Assembly (NCBI GenBank): GCA_947462065.1
Contig: CANHNO010000010.1
Span: 1 to 36,281, forward strand
Length of the DNA: 36,281 bases
Source of the DNA: Burkholderiales bacterium
GTDB lineage: Bacteria > Pseudomonadota > Gammaproteobacteria > Burkholderiales > Burkholderiaceae_C
Direction of reading: 5' to 3'
Under the pieces are notes generated by a model. It made no database searches and was not told the DNA's origin. It saw only the letters and a program-made list of their open reading frames with translations. Shown piece after piece: positions 16,649 to 25,724 of this stretch; position 1 is the stretch's first letter; every line of letters begins with the position of its first letter. Position numbers and translations under genes: made by a program.

Positions 16649-17938
16649 ATGGGCTTCCAACAAGGTCTTTCCGGTCTGAATGCCACCAGCAAGAACCTGG
16701 ATGTCATCGGCAACAACATTGCCAATGCCAATACCTTCGGCGCCAAAACGTCACGCGCTGAGTTCGCGGACATGTACGCCAATTCCATCAATGGCGCCGT
16801 CGGAGGCAACATCGGCATCGGCGTCAACCTGGACACGGTGGCCCAGCAGTTCACACAGGGCAACATCTCCGCGACAGGCAATCCGCTCGATCTCGCGATC
16901 AATGGGCGAGGCTTCTTCCAGGTGCTGCGCCCCAGCGGCGACACCGCGTACACCCGCAATGGCCAGTTCAAGCTGGACCGCGAAGGATTCGTTGTCGACA
17001 ACATCGGCAACAAGCTGAAGGCCCAGCCTTGGGACGATGCGGTCGACCGTGCAGTCGGCGATGCGCAACCGATCCGGTTGCAGTCCGGGCTCGGCGCCCC
17101 CGTTGCGACCGGCACCGGCAGCGATCCGGCCCTGCGCGGCGTTCGCATGGGCATCAACCTCAATGCCTCCAGTACGGTCCCCACCACGCCAATCGCTTTC
17201 GACCAGCCTGCCAGCTACAACTACGCGACCTCTCAGACGCTGTACGACAGCCAAGGTGCGCCGTTGACGATGAACTACTACTTTCGCAAGACCGCCGTCA
17301 ACGACTGGGATGTCTATGCCACCGTCAATGGCCAGCCTTTCGACGGCCCCGGCGATCCCAGCGCGATACCCCCCGTGGTCACGACCGGCTTGGTCACGTC
17401 CCTCACCTTTGACTCCACCGGCGCGCTGACATCTCCCGCTACCTCACCCACGATCGACGTCGTCGATCCACGGGTGACGCCGGCGTCGACGCTGTTCAGC
17501 GCCTTGCCGATCAGTTTTTCCGGCAGCAGCCAGTACGCGTCCGGGTTTACTGTCAACGAACTCAAGCAGGACGGTTACGCCTCGGGCCAGCTGACGGGCA
17601 TCACCTTCGACGACTCCGGCGTCGTCAAGGCAACCTATTCCAATGGCCGCACGCAGAACCTGTCGCAGTTGCAGCTGGTTGACTTCAGCAATTTGCAGGG
17701 CTTGCAGCCGATGGGTGCGAACCTGTGGCGGGCGACGTTCTCCTCTGGCGATCCCAGCAGCGGCGGGCCTCCGGGCACTGGAACTTACGGTGCGTTGCAG
17801 TCCGGCGCTCTGGAAGAGTCCAACGTCGACCTGACGGGCGAGCTGGTCAATCTGATCACCGCACAGCGCCTGTACCAGGCCAACGCGAAAACGATCTCGA
17901 CCCAGGACCAGGTGTTGCAGACGCTGGTCAACATCTGA
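16649..17938 (+). CDS. flgE: Flagellar hook protein FlgE
   Basis: A 429-residue hook subunit that forms the universal joint between rod and filament. The N-terminus GLSGLNATSKNLDVIGNNIANANTFGAK is the rod/hook signature; ISATGNPLDLAINGRGFFQV and YTRNGQFKLDREGFVVD are the conserved D0-D1 segments. The central ~150-360 region is the variable hook domain. The C-terminus GALEESNVDLTGELVNLITAQRLYQANAK closes the D0 coil. AAGGA lies upstream of the ATG. Confidence 0.96.
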   Translation: MGFQQGLSGLNATSKNLDVIGNNIANANTFGAKTSRAEFADMYANSINGAVGGNIGIGVNLDTVAQQFTQGNISATGNPLDLAINGRGFFQVLRPSGDTAYTRNGQFKLDREGFVVDNIGNKLKAQPWDDAVDRAVGDAQPIRLQSGLGAPVATGTGSDPALRGVRMGINLNASSTVPTTPIAFDQPASYNYATSQTLYDSQGAPLTMNYYFRKTAVNDWDVYATVNGQPFDGPGDPSAIPPVVTTGLVTSLTFDSTGALTSPATSPTIDVVDPRVTPASTLFSALPISFSGSSQYASGFTVNELKQDGYASGQLTGITFDDSGVVKATYSNGRTQNLSQLQLVDFSNLQGLQPMGANLWRATFSSGDPSSGGPPGTGTYGALQSGALEESNVDLTGELVNLITAQRLYQANAKTISTQDQVLQTLVNI

Positions 17939-17977
17939 TCTGCACGCGCTTGATCTGAACCTCTTGAAGGGCTTGCG

Positions 17978-18706
17978 ATGGATCGCATGATCTACCTGTC
18001 GATGTCTGGCGCCAAGGCCACGCTGCAGCGCCAGGACGTGCTGGCGCACAACCTGGCCAACGCCTCGACCAGCGGCTTTCGCGCCGAACTGCAGGCGTTT
18101 CGGGCTGTGCCGGTACAGGGCAGCGGTGCCAGCACCCGGGTCTATGCGCTGGAATCGACGCCCGGATATGACGCCACGCCAGGCCCGGTTTCCGCGACCG
18201 GTCGCAACCTTGACGTGGCGGTCCAGGGCAAATCATGGCTGGCCGTGCAGGCGCTGGATGGCACCGAGGCCTACACCCGCGGTGGTTCGCTCGATGTCTC
18301 GGCCGACGGCACACTGACGACGCGCAGCGGGCTGAGCGTGCTCGGGGATGGCGGTCCGATCCAGGTGCCAGTCAACAGCGAGGTGTCCATTGCGGGCGAC
18401 GGCACCATCAGTGCACGCACTGGCAATCAACCACCGCAGGCTGTCGGAAGGTTGAAGCTGGTCACGCCCGAGGCCGCGTTGATCCGAGGCGAGGATGGCC
18501 TTTTTCGCGGTGCCGATGGCACGGACCTCCCAGCCGACGCCATTGCCCGGGTGCAGGACGGGGCGCTTGAAGGCTCGAACGTCAGCCCGGTCGAGACGAT
18601 GGTGGCAATGATTTCCGCTGCCCGCCAATTCGAAGCTCAGATGAAGCTGATGCAGACCGCCAAAGACAACGAGACCGCCGCTGCGCAGCTTCTCTCGTTG
18701 AGGTGA
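17978..18706 (+). CDS. flgF: Flagellar basal-body rod protein FlgF
   Basis: A 242-residue proximal rod component. The start [38 protein letters not shown] is typical of FlgF, with [17 protein letters not shown] and the C-terminal [29 protein letters not shown] precedes the ATG. It is read together with flgG, which begins 46 nt after it. Confidence 0.95.
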   Translation: MDRMIYLSMSGAKATLQRQDVLAHNLANASTSGFRAELQAFRAVPVQGSGASTRVYALESTPGYDATPGPVSATGRNLDVAVQGKSWLAVQALDGTEAYTRGGSLDVSADGTLTTRSGLSVLGDGGPIQVPVNSEVSIAGDGTISARTGNQPPQAVGRLKLVTPEAALIRGEDGLFRGADGTDLPADAIARVQDGALEGSNVSPVETMVAMISAARQFEAQMKLMQTAKDNETAAAQLLSLR

Positions 18707-18752
18707 GCGCCACCGCCCGCCGCATGAACCCAACAGACCCAGGACCCTCACC

Positions 18753-19535
18753 ATGATTCGTTCGCTGTGGATCGCCAAAACCGGCATGGAAGCGCAACAG
18801 ACGCAGCTTGATGCCATCTCCAACAACCTGGCCAACGTCTCGACCAACGGGTACAAGAAGTCCCACGCGGTGTTTGAAGACCTGATGTACCAGAACCTGC
18901 GCCAGGCGGGTGGCAACAGCAGCGAGCAGACGACCTTGCCGACCGGTCTCCAACTGGGACTGGGCACGCGTGCAGTCGCCACTGCACGCAGCTTTGCACA
19001 GGGCAATCTGCAGCAGAGCACCAATCCGCTTGACGTGGCGGTCAAGGGCAATGGCTTCTTCGAGATCCAGTTGCCCGACGGCACGACTGGCTACACGCGT
19101 GACGGGTCGTTTCAGGTCAGCTCGCAAGGCCAGTTGGTGACGAACAACGGCTACATCGTCAACCCCGGCATCACCATTCCGAACAATGCACAAAGCGTGA
19201 CCATCGCTGCCGATGGCACGGTGAGCGTGGCGCTGCCAGGCCAGGCGCTGCCACAAACCGTTGGCCAGATTCAGTTGGCGAACTTCGTGAATCCGGCCGG
19301 CCTGGAGCCCAAGGGCCAGAACCTCTATGCCGAGACCGCTGCATCGGGCACGCCGAACACGGGCGCACCCGGCGCCAATGGCATGGGGCAGCTGCAACAG
19401 GGCTTCGTCGAAACGTCCAATGTCAATGTGGTGGAAGAGCTGGTGTCGATGATCCAGACGCAACGCGCCTACGAACTGAATTCGAAGGCGATCAGCACCT
19501 CGGATCAGATGCTGCAGAAACTGGGACAACTGTGA
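18753..19535 (+). CDS. flgG: Flagellar basal-body rod protein FlgG (distal rod)
   Basis: A 260-residue distal rod subunit; its length is the usual value for FlgG. Signatures are [56 protein letters not shown], and [24 protein letters not shown]. The distal rod crosses the peptidoglycan and the P- and L-rings. AGGA lies before the ATG. The stop overlaps the start of flgH (TGATG). Confidence 0.97.
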   Translation: MIRSLWIAKTGMEAQQTQLDAISNNLANVSTNGYKKSHAVFEDLMYQNLRQAGGNSSEQTTLPTGLQLGLGTRAVATARSFAQGNLQQSTNPLDVAVKGNGFFEIQLPDGTTGYTRDGSFQVSSQGQLVTNNGYIVNPGITIPNNAQSVTIAADGTVSVALPGQALPQTVGQIQLANFVNPAGLEPKGQNLYAETAASGTPNTGAPGANGMGQLQQGFVETSNVNVVEELVSMIQTQRAYELNSKAISTSDQMLQKLGQL

Positions 19536-20230
19536 TGAGCATGCCACTCCAATTGCGCCCCCTCGGTCTTGCTGCAGTCGCACTCGCGGTGGTGACGCTG
19601 TGTGGCTGCAGCGCACTCGGGCTCAGTCATTCGGTCGATGTCGCGGTGCCAACATATGCAGCGCCGCTGCCGAACACCGTACCACCGCCTGTCAACGGCG
19701 CGATCTTCCAGGCTTCACAGTACCGCCCCCTGTTCGAGGATCACCGCGCTCGCCTGGTGGGCGACACGATCACGGTCCAGATCATCGAAAAGGTCTCGGC
19801 CATACAGAAGAGCACCAGCACGATCGACAAGTCCGGCAAGGTCAGCGCCGGGCTCACTGCGGTCCCGCTGCTGCCGGCCAGTCTGCTCAGCCGCACAAGT
19901 GCCACTGGCAACTCGGCCAATACGTTCGAAGGCAAGGGCAGCACCGAAAACACCAATGACTTTTCCGGTGTGATCACCGCAACCGTCACCGACGTGCTGC
20001 CCAACGGGCACTTGCTGATATCCGGCGAGAAGCAGATCGGCGTGAATGACAACATCGATGTGCTTCGCTTCTCCGGACAGGTAGACCCCCGATCCATTCA
20101 GGCCGGCAACTCGGTGGCCTCTGCGCAGATCGCCAATGTCCGCCTGGAGCACAAGGGCCGAGGTGCGCAGGCCGATGCTCAGATAATTGGCTGGTTGGCA
20201 CGGTTCTTTTTGACCGTTCTGCCAATTTAA
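19535..20230 (+). CDS. flgH: Flagellar L-ring lipoprotein FlgH
   Basis: A 231-residue lipoprotein that forms the outer-membrane L-ring. The signal peptide ends in a lipobox (TLCGC). The family core is LFEDHRARLVGDTITVQIIEK, then VTDVLPNGHLLISGEKQIGVN and VDPRSIQAGNSVASAQIANVRLEHKGRG. The ATG at 19535 shares its A with the flgG stop; a GTG just upstream and an ATG at 19541 are alternatives. Export is by Sec, unlike the rod proteins. Confidence 0.95.
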   Translation: MSMPLQLRPLGLAAVALAVVTLCGCSALGLSHSVDVAVPTYAAPLPNTVPPPVNGAIFQASQYRPLFEDHRARLVGDTITVQIIEKVSAIQKSTSTIDKSGKVSAGLTAVPLLPASLLSRTSATGNSANTFEGKGSTENTNDFSGVITATVTDVLPNGHLLISGEKQIGVNDNIDVLRFSGQVDPRSIQAGNSVASAQIANVRLEHKGRGAQADAQIIGWLARFFLTVLPI

Positions 20231-20243
20231 GTTTCCTCAGAAT

Positions 20244-20267
20244 CGGATGCATCACGAGGTGCATCCG
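20244..20267 (+). promoter_or_regulatory. Stem-loop over the flgI translation start region
   Basis: CGGATGCA (20244-20251) pairs perfectly over 8 bp with TGCATCCG (20260-20267). The 8-nt loop (20252-20259) contains GAGG, the likely ribosome site of flgI, whose ATG begins 3 nt after the stem. CCTC at 20235-20238 could pair with GAGG in an alternative fold. The hairpin lies in the flgH-flgI gap and could set the rate of P-ring protein synthesis. It has no U-tract, so it is not a terminator. Confidence 0.5.
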
Positions 20268-20270
20268 GAC

Positions 20271-21401
20271 ATGAACAGAAGCAAAAAAGGGTGGTGTGCG
20301 GTGCTCTGGATGGTCTGCGCCATCGCTGGCACCAGCATCGGTTGGGCTGAACCCGCTGGAGCGGCCCGGCTGAAGGAAATCGCATCGGTTCAAGGCGTTC
20401 GCAGCAACCCGCTGGTCGGCTATGGCTTGGTCGTCGGGCTGGATGGCACGGGCGACCAGACCACTTCGGCACCCTTCACCACGCAGAGTCTCAGCTCCCT
20501 GCTGCAGCAACTCGGGGTGACGATTCCCGCCGGCACCAACGTGCAACTCAAGAATGTGGCGGCAGTCATGGTCACTGCGCAACTGCCCGCGTTCGCCCAG
20601 CCGGGCCAGACCATCGATGTCAACGTTTCGTCTCTCGCAAACGCCAAGAGCCTGCGCGGTGGCATGCTGATCGCGACCCCTTTGAAGGGTGCCGACGGGC
20701 AGATCTACGCGTTGGCGCAGGGCAGCCTGATCGTCGGCGGCGCTGGCGCCTCGGCAGGTGGCTCCAAGGTGCAGATCAACCACCTGAGTGCAGGGCGCGT
20801 CCCTGAAGGTGCGACTGTCGAGCGTGCGGTGCCAACACCGCTGAACATGGGCGCCGGTCTGCAACTGGATCTGCACGCCAACGACTACAACACCGCGCGA
20901 GAGGTTGCACGTGTCATCAATGACCGAATGGGGGCCGGAGTTGCCCAGGCGATAGATGGTCGCCGGGTGCGTGTACGGATGCCTGATTCCTCAGATGAGC
21001 GCGTGACGTTCATGGCGGACATCGAGAACCTGAACATCAACCTTGCTGCGCCAGCGGCCCGCGTGATCGTCAATGCGCGCACCGGCTCGGTGGTGGTCAA
21101 TGAATCGGTCACCCTGTCGGCGTGCGCGGTCGCCCATGGCAACCTGTCGGTGACGATCAACACCACACCGCTGGTCAGTCAGCCCAATGCGTTCTCGCAA
21201 GGGCAGACGGTGCAGGCCGAAAAGAGCGACATCACGATCCGCCAGGAGCCAGGCTCGCTCATCTCCTTGCCGGCCGGCGCCAAGCTCGCCGACGTCGTGA
21301 GGGCGCTGAACTCCCTGGGGGCGACGCCGCAAGACCTGCTCGCCATCCTGCAGGCCATGAAATCGGCCGGTTCGCTGAACGCAGAGCTCGAGGTGATCTG
21401 A
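20271..21401 (+). CDS. flgI: Flagellar P-ring protein FlgI
   Basis: A 376-residue periplasmic protein that forms the P-ring in the peptidoglycan layer. A Sec signal peptide lies at residues 1-~28 (hydrophobic AVLWMVCAIAGTSIGWA). The mature start is ARLKEIASVQGVRSNPLVGYGLVVGLDGTGDQT, the family signature. Other marks are GTNVQLKNVAAVMVTAQLPAF, VINDRMG and the C-terminal LISLPAGAKLADVVRALNSLGATPQDLLAILQAMK. The ATG at 20271 is chosen over 20247 because GAGG lies 11 nt upstream and 20247 falls inside the stem of the hairpin. The stop overlaps flgJ (TGATG). Confidence 0.95.
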   Translation: MNRSKKGWCAVLWMVCAIAGTSIGWAEPAGAARLKEIASVQGVRSNPLVGYGLVVGLDGTGDQTTSAPFTTQSLSSLLQQLGVTIPAGTNVQLKNVAAVMVTAQLPAFAQPGQTIDVNVSSLANAKSLRGGMLIATPLKGADGQIYALAQGSLIVGGAGASAGGSKVQINHLSAGRVPEGATVERAVPTPLNMGAGLQLDLHANDYNTAREVARVINDRMGAGVAQAIDGRRVRVRMPDSSDERVTFMADIENLNINLAAPAARVIVNARTGSVVVNESVTLSACAVAHGNLSVTINTTPLVSQPNAFSQGQTVQAEKSDITIRQEPGSLISLPAGAKLADVVRALNSLGATPQDLLAILQAMKSAGSLNAELEVI

Positions 21402-22312
21402 TGAACCTGCCCTCGACGCAGTTGCTGCCCGGGCTTGCCACCGGCTCGGCGGCCACGGCCGCCGACGCGCGCTCTCTGGCGGCACTGCGCAACGGCGCGG
21501 CGCGTGATCCGAGGGCTGCGATCAAGGAAACAGCAAAGCAATTCGAGACGCTGTTCATGCAGCAGTTGCTGAAGGGCATGCGGGACGCACAGGCCGCGAT
21601 GTCCACGGGCATGCTTTCCAACCAAGGCACCCAGCTTGGCAACGACATGCTCGACGCTGAATACGCCAAGAAGATGAGCGGTGCACCTGGCGGGCTGGCC
21701 GACGTGATCGCGCGCCAGCTCGAGCGACAGCTTGGCAATGTGACCCCTCCTGCATCTTCCACGACCAGCGTCCCTCCCAGCGGCGCGACCTCGAGCGTCG
21801 GACCCCAGTCATCGACGGCGAATCAACGTCAACTTGATTTCGTGCAGCGCCATTCCGAAGCCGCCCGTGCAGCCGAAGCACAGACGGGCATCCCGGCCAG
21901 TTTCATGGTCGCCCAGGCGGCCCATGAATCGGGCTGGGGACGGCATGAGATCAAGAACAGCGACGGGTCTACTTCGTTCAACGTGTTCGGCATCAAGGCC
22001 GGACCCGGTTGGACAGGGCGCGTGGCCGAAGTGACAACCACCGAGTTCATCGACGGTACTGCCCGCAAGGTGACGGCCAAGTTCCGCGCCTACGCATCCT
22101 ACGAGGACTCCTTCAACGACTATGCCAGGTTGATGAAGGACAGTCCGCGCTACAGCCGCGTCCTGGCTGATGCCAGCAGCGGCGCCATGGGCGCTACCGG
22201 CTTTGCGCAAGGACTGCAGCGTGCGGGCTATGCGACCGACCCCGCCTACGCAGACAAGCTGACCCGCGTCATCAACACCACGCTGCGGCTGCAGCGGGTG
22301 ATGACGACCTGA
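21401..22312 (+). CDS. flgJ: Flagellar rod-cap / peptidoglycan hydrolase FlgJ
   Basis: A 303-residue dual-domain FlgJ. The N-terminal half (AIKETAKQFETLFMQQLLKGMRDA, then LGNDMLDAEYAKKMSG) is the rod-capping domain. A Ser/Thr/Pro linker (~residues 110-150) leads to a glucosaminidase-type hydrolase domain with SFMVAQAAHESGWGRHE, where the Glu of HESGWG is the likely catalytic acid, and NVFGIKAGPGWTG. It opens the murein for the growing rod. Some proteobacteria have the two domains as separate genes; here they are fused. Confidence 0.95.
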   Translation: MNLPSTQLLPGLATGSAATAADARSLAALRNGAARDPRAAIKETAKQFETLFMQQLLKGMRDAQAAMSTGMLSNQGTQLGNDMLDAEYAKKMSGAPGGLADVIARQLERQLGNVTPPASSTTSVPPSGATSSVGPQSSTANQRQLDFVQRHSEAARAAEAQTGIPASFMVAQAAHESGWGRHEIKNSDGSTSFNVFGIKAGPGWTGRVAEVTTTEFIDGTARKVTAKFRAYASYEDSFNDYARLMKDSPRYSRVLADASSGAMGATGFAQGLQRAGYATDPAYADKLTRVINTTLRLQRVMTT

Positions 22313-22343
22313 CCACACCGCCGCTTCGAAGGATCGACACAAC

Positions 22344-24383
22344 ATGGGTACTGGAGCACTGTCGTCGCTGGGCACGCGAGCCCTCGGCGCTGCGTATGCC
22401 CAGTTGCAGACCACTGGCAACAACATTGCCAACGTCAACACACGCGGCTATTCGCGGCAGGAAGTCGAGCTGTCGTCATCGAATGGGCAGTTCACCGGGG
22501 CCGGTTTCTTCGGCCGCGGCGTCGATGTGACGACGGTCACACGTGCGCATGATGAATTTCTGACCCGCGAGGCTGCATTGGCGCGCTCGCAGGCCAGCGC
22601 TGACAGCACGCGCAGCAATCAACTCACTCAGCTGGAGAAGGTCTTTGGCGTTGGCGAGGCCGGGCTGGGCTACTCGGCCACGCAGTTCTTCAACGCGTTC
22701 ACCGACGTGTCAACCAAACCTCAGGACCAGACGGCGCGCCAGGTCGTACTTGCAAGAGCCGGTGACTTGGCTTCTCGCTTCAACAATGCTGCACAGCAGA
22801 TCGACACGATGCAGGCGGGCGTGACCCAGCAGTTACAGGTGTATGTTTCCTCGGTCAACAACCTGAGCGAGCAGATCGCCGCGCTGAACCAGCGCATCGT
22901 CGACGCGCGCGGCCTCGGGCAGCCGCCCAATGATCTGCTCGACAAGCGCGACACCGCGATCAACGACTTGAGCGAGTACATCCAGGTCAGCACTGTCGCT
23001 GCCGATGATGGTTCTATGTCGGTTTTCCTTGGCGGCGGTCAATCGCTGGTGGTGGGGGCAGGGACCACGAAGCTCGTCCCGATGACAGACCCGTTCAACG
23101 CCACCCGTGTAGTGATTGGGGTCGCGGGGCAGAACGGAAATCGTCAGCTGCCCGACTCGCTGCTTTCGTCAGGCTCCATCTCGGGTCTGCTTCGTTTCCA
23201 GAACGGCGATCTGACCGACGCACGCAACCAGCTTGGCCAGCTGGCCCTCGGCATCGGGCTGCAGGTCAATGAGCAGCAGTCGCTCGGTCTCGATCTGCTG
23301 GCGCAAGCCGGCGCAGCGATCTTTCGTTTCGGCGATGTTTCGGGGCCGCCAGTGATTGCCGGGCGTTCGTCGGCTGCCAACACGGGTACCGGAAGCATCT
23401 CACTGACGCTGCAGGCGCCGTCGGCGCTCGCCGCGGCGCAGATCAGCAGCGTGCAGGCTACCGACTACGAGGTCCAGGCCGACGGCGCTGGTGGTTTCCA
23501 GCTCTACCGGCTCAGTGGCGGTGTACCCGATCCAGCCTACGCGCCCCGCGCCGTGGCGGATGGCGACATCGTCGACGGCTTCCAGATCAATATCAGCGGT
23601 ACGTCGGCGGCAGGCGATCGATTTCTGCTTCAGCCCGCCGGCAGCGCCGCGCGCGACCTGCGGCTCGATATGGTCAGCCCTAAGCTGATTGCAGCGGCGT
23701 CGCCCCTGAGCGTGACTGCCGACATTTCCAACAGAGGCACCGGCAGCGTGCTGACACTGGCCGCTGGCAGCGTTGGTTCGGGCAGCAATCCCAATCTGCC
23801 GGCGACATTGCGATTCCAGGTCACTGCGACGCCGGGTCAATACACCTACACCTGGACCGATGCCTCAGGCACCAGCACCCCTGCCGCATGGCAGCCGGGA
23901 CAGCCGATCGACTACCTTGGAACGACCTCGAGCAACGGGTTCAAACTGGCGATGGCCGGGGTGCCGGTGGGCGCTGATCCGCTGGCCTCGCCCGCAGTGG
24001 TCGGCGACAGCTTCATCGTCGGGCGCAACACGTATCCGCAGTCCGACAACCGCAACGCCAATGGCCTGCTGGCACTGCGTGATGTGGCCCTGGTCGGGGC
24101 GGTTTGGAGCGGAGGATCGCTGCAGCCTGGCGCCAGCGTCACCGATGCCTACGCCAACGTCATTGCCAATGTTGGCGTGCGAGTGCAGAGCGCGAAGGCT
24201 GCTTCTGACCTGTCGACATCGGTGTTTGATCAGGCCAGCAAGGACCTCGCCAGCAAGTCAGGAGTCAATCTGGACGAAGAAGCTGCGCGCCTGATTCAAT
24301 ACCAGCAAAGCTACCAGGCCGCTGCCAAGATGCTGCAGGTTGCACAGTCGATCTTCGACTCGTTGTTGCAAGTCTCGCGCTGA
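22344..24383 (+). CDS. flgK: Flagellar hook-associated protein 1 (FlgK)
   Basis: A 679-residue hook-filament junction protein. The N-terminus is GALSSLGTRALGAAYAQLQTTGNNIANVNTRGYSRQEVEL, the FlgK signature. The central region (~330-580) is Ser/Gly/Thr-rich and variable, larger than in the ~550-residue Salmonella protein. The C-terminus SGVNLDEEAARLIQYQQSYQAAAKMLQVAQ is the D0 helix bound by FlgN. GAAGGA precedes the ATG at 22344. Whether it is transcribed with flgB-J or from its own class III promoter is not clear; I see no sigma-28 site in the short gap. Confidence 0.95.
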   Translation: MGTGALSSLGTRALGAAYAQLQTTGNNIANVNTRGYSRQEVELSSSNGQFTGAGFFGRGVDVTTVTRAHDEFLTREAALARSQASADSTRSNQLTQLEKVFGVGEAGLGYSATQFFNAFTDVSTKPQDQTARQVVLARAGDLASRFNNAAQQIDTMQAGVTQQLQVYVSSVNNLSEQIAALNQRIVDARGLGQPPNDLLDKRDTAINDLSEYIQVSTVAADDGSMSVFLGGGQSLVVGAGTTKLVPMTDPFNATRVVIGVAGQNGNRQLPDSLLSSGSISGLLRFQNGDLTDARNQLGQLALGIGLQVNEQQSLGLDLLAQAGAAIFRFGDVSGPPVIAGRSSAANTGTGSISLTLQAPSALAAAQISSVQATDYEVQADGAGGFQLYRLSGGVPDPAYAPRAVADGDIVDGFQINISGTSAAGDRFLLQPAGSAARDLRLDMVSPKLIAAASPLSVTADISNRGTGSVLTLAAGSVGSGSNPNLPATLRFQVTATPGQYTYTWTDASGTSTPAAWQPGQPIDYLGTTSSNGFKLAMAGVPVGADPLASPAVVGDSFIVGRNTYPQSDNRNANGLLALRDVALVGAVWSGGSLQPGASVTDAYANVIANVGVRVQSAKAASDLSTSVFDQASKDLASKSGVNLDEEAARLIQYQQSYQAAAKMLQVAQSIFDSLLQVSR

Positions 24384-24436
24384 CGCTGCGCCTGCATTGG
24401 GCTGACCCGTTAACTTCCATCGATCGAGACCTTGCC

Positions 24437-25666
24437 ATGCGCATCACCACCGCCAGCAACTACGCCGCGACGATCGACAACCTGCAACTTCGGCAGCAAG
24501 GCCTTAGCGATGCGCAGGCTCGACTGAGCAGTGGCAAACGTGTGCTCAGGGCCAGTGATGATCCCGCTGCTGCTGCACGTGCCGAGCGGGCGCTGGCAGC
24601 CGAATCCCGCAGTGATGCGTCGAAGCGCAGTGTCGACGCCAGCAAGGTGCTGATCGGTCAGACCGAAAGCGCTCTGCGCGATGCCAACGAGTGGCTGTCG
24701 CAGGCGCGCGAAGCGCTGGTCGCATCCGGCAATGCGAGTTACAGCGATGCCGAGCGGGCGATTCAGGCCAACAAGATTCAAGGCTTGCGCGACCAGCTGT
24801 TTCAGGTGGCCAATCGTTCAGACGGGGCCGGCAGCTATCTGTTTGGCGGCCAGGGTTCGAACCAGTCTCCGTTTGTCGATACGCCTGGTGGCGTTGTCTT
24901 CCGCGGTATTCCCGGTCAGACCCTGACCGATGTCGATACTGCGTTGCCATTGAGCAGCGATGGTCAGGCGGCCTGGCTGTCTTCACTGACCGGCAACGGC
25001 GTCTTTGTGACCCGCGCCGCCGGCAACAATGTCACCAGCCAGCCGGTCAGCGGCGCATGGATCGATTCCGGCAGCGTCAGCGACCCGTCGCAGCTGTTTC
25101 CGGTTCCAGATACTGGCTACCGCATTCGCTTCACCACCGCCACCGATTACACCGTTGAGAGCTTTCCGCTGGCGACGCCAAACGTCGTGACCACGGAGAG
25201 CACCGGCACCTTCAGAAGCGGCCGAGCGATCGATCTGCACGGGACCAGCGTCAACATTTCGGGCGCACCTGTGGCGGGCGATCAGTTCGAGATCACGCCT
25301 TCCACTCCGACCCTGAGCGTTTTCGCTGTCCTCGACCAGGCGGTGGCCAACCTGAAGCAGATCGGGCTTACCGGTGCGCAGCGGGCGCAGGGAACCTCTG
25401 AAGCTTTGCGCAACGTCGATGCCAGCCTGAGCACCCTGAGCGCGGCGCGCTCAGCGGCCGGTGACGTGCTCAATCGCATCGACGGTGTGACGGACCGGTT
25501 GTCAGCCGAAAAGCTGGACGCGCAGACCCAGCGCTCGAACGCCGAAGACTTGGACATGGTGCAGGCACTGACCGATTTCCAGATCAAGCAGAACGGCTAC
25601 GATGCAGCTCTGAAATCGTATTCCGCAATTCAGAAGTTGTCGCTGTTCCAGTACGTCAATCCCTGA
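24437..25666 (+). CDS. flgL: Flagellar hook-associated protein 3 (FlgL)
   Basis: A 409-residue junction protein between FlgK and flagellin. The N-terminus MRITTASNYAATIDNLQLRQQGLSDAQARLSSGKRVLRASDDP is flagellin-like, as in all FlgL. The C-terminal coil (SNAEDLDMVQALTDFQIKQNGYDAALKSYSAIQKLSLF) packs against the N-terminal helix. The middle (~130-280) is variable. Ribosome site weak. Last flagellar gene of the run; a different class of gene starts 58 nt later. Confidence 0.94.
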   Translation: MRITTASNYAATIDNLQLRQQGLSDAQARLSSGKRVLRASDDPAAAARAERALAAESRSDASKRSVDASKVLIGQTESALRDANEWLSQAREALVASGNASYSDAERAIQANKIQGLRDQLFQVANRSDGAGSYLFGGQGSNQSPFVDTPGGVVFRGIPGQTLTDVDTALPLSSDGQAAWLSSLTGNGVFVTRAAGNNVTSQPVSGAWIDSGSVSDPSQLFPVPDTGYRIRFTTATDYTVESFPLATPNVVTTESTGTFRSGRAIDLHGTSVNISGAPVAGDQFEITPSTPTLSVFAVLDQAVANLKQIGLTGAQRAQGTSEALRNVDASLSTLSAARSAAGDVLNRIDGVTDRLSAEKLDAQTQRSNAEDLDMVQALTDFQIKQNGYDAALKSYSAIQKLSLFQYVNP

Positions 25667-25684
25667 CCCAGTCAGACGGCGCAT

Positions 25685-25704
25685 GAGGCTGCGGTGTGAG
25701 CCTC
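25685..25704 (+). repeat. Hairpin between flgL and the HDOD gene
   Basis: GAGGCT (25685-25690) and AGCCTC (25699-25704) form a 6-bp perfect stem with an 8-nt loop, just before the AGGAG ribosome site (25715-25719) of the next gene. No T-run follows, so it is not a typical terminator. It may attenuate read-through or fold in the leader. Confidence 0.35.
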
Positions 25705-25724
25705 TCCACTGTGTAGGAGTTCTT

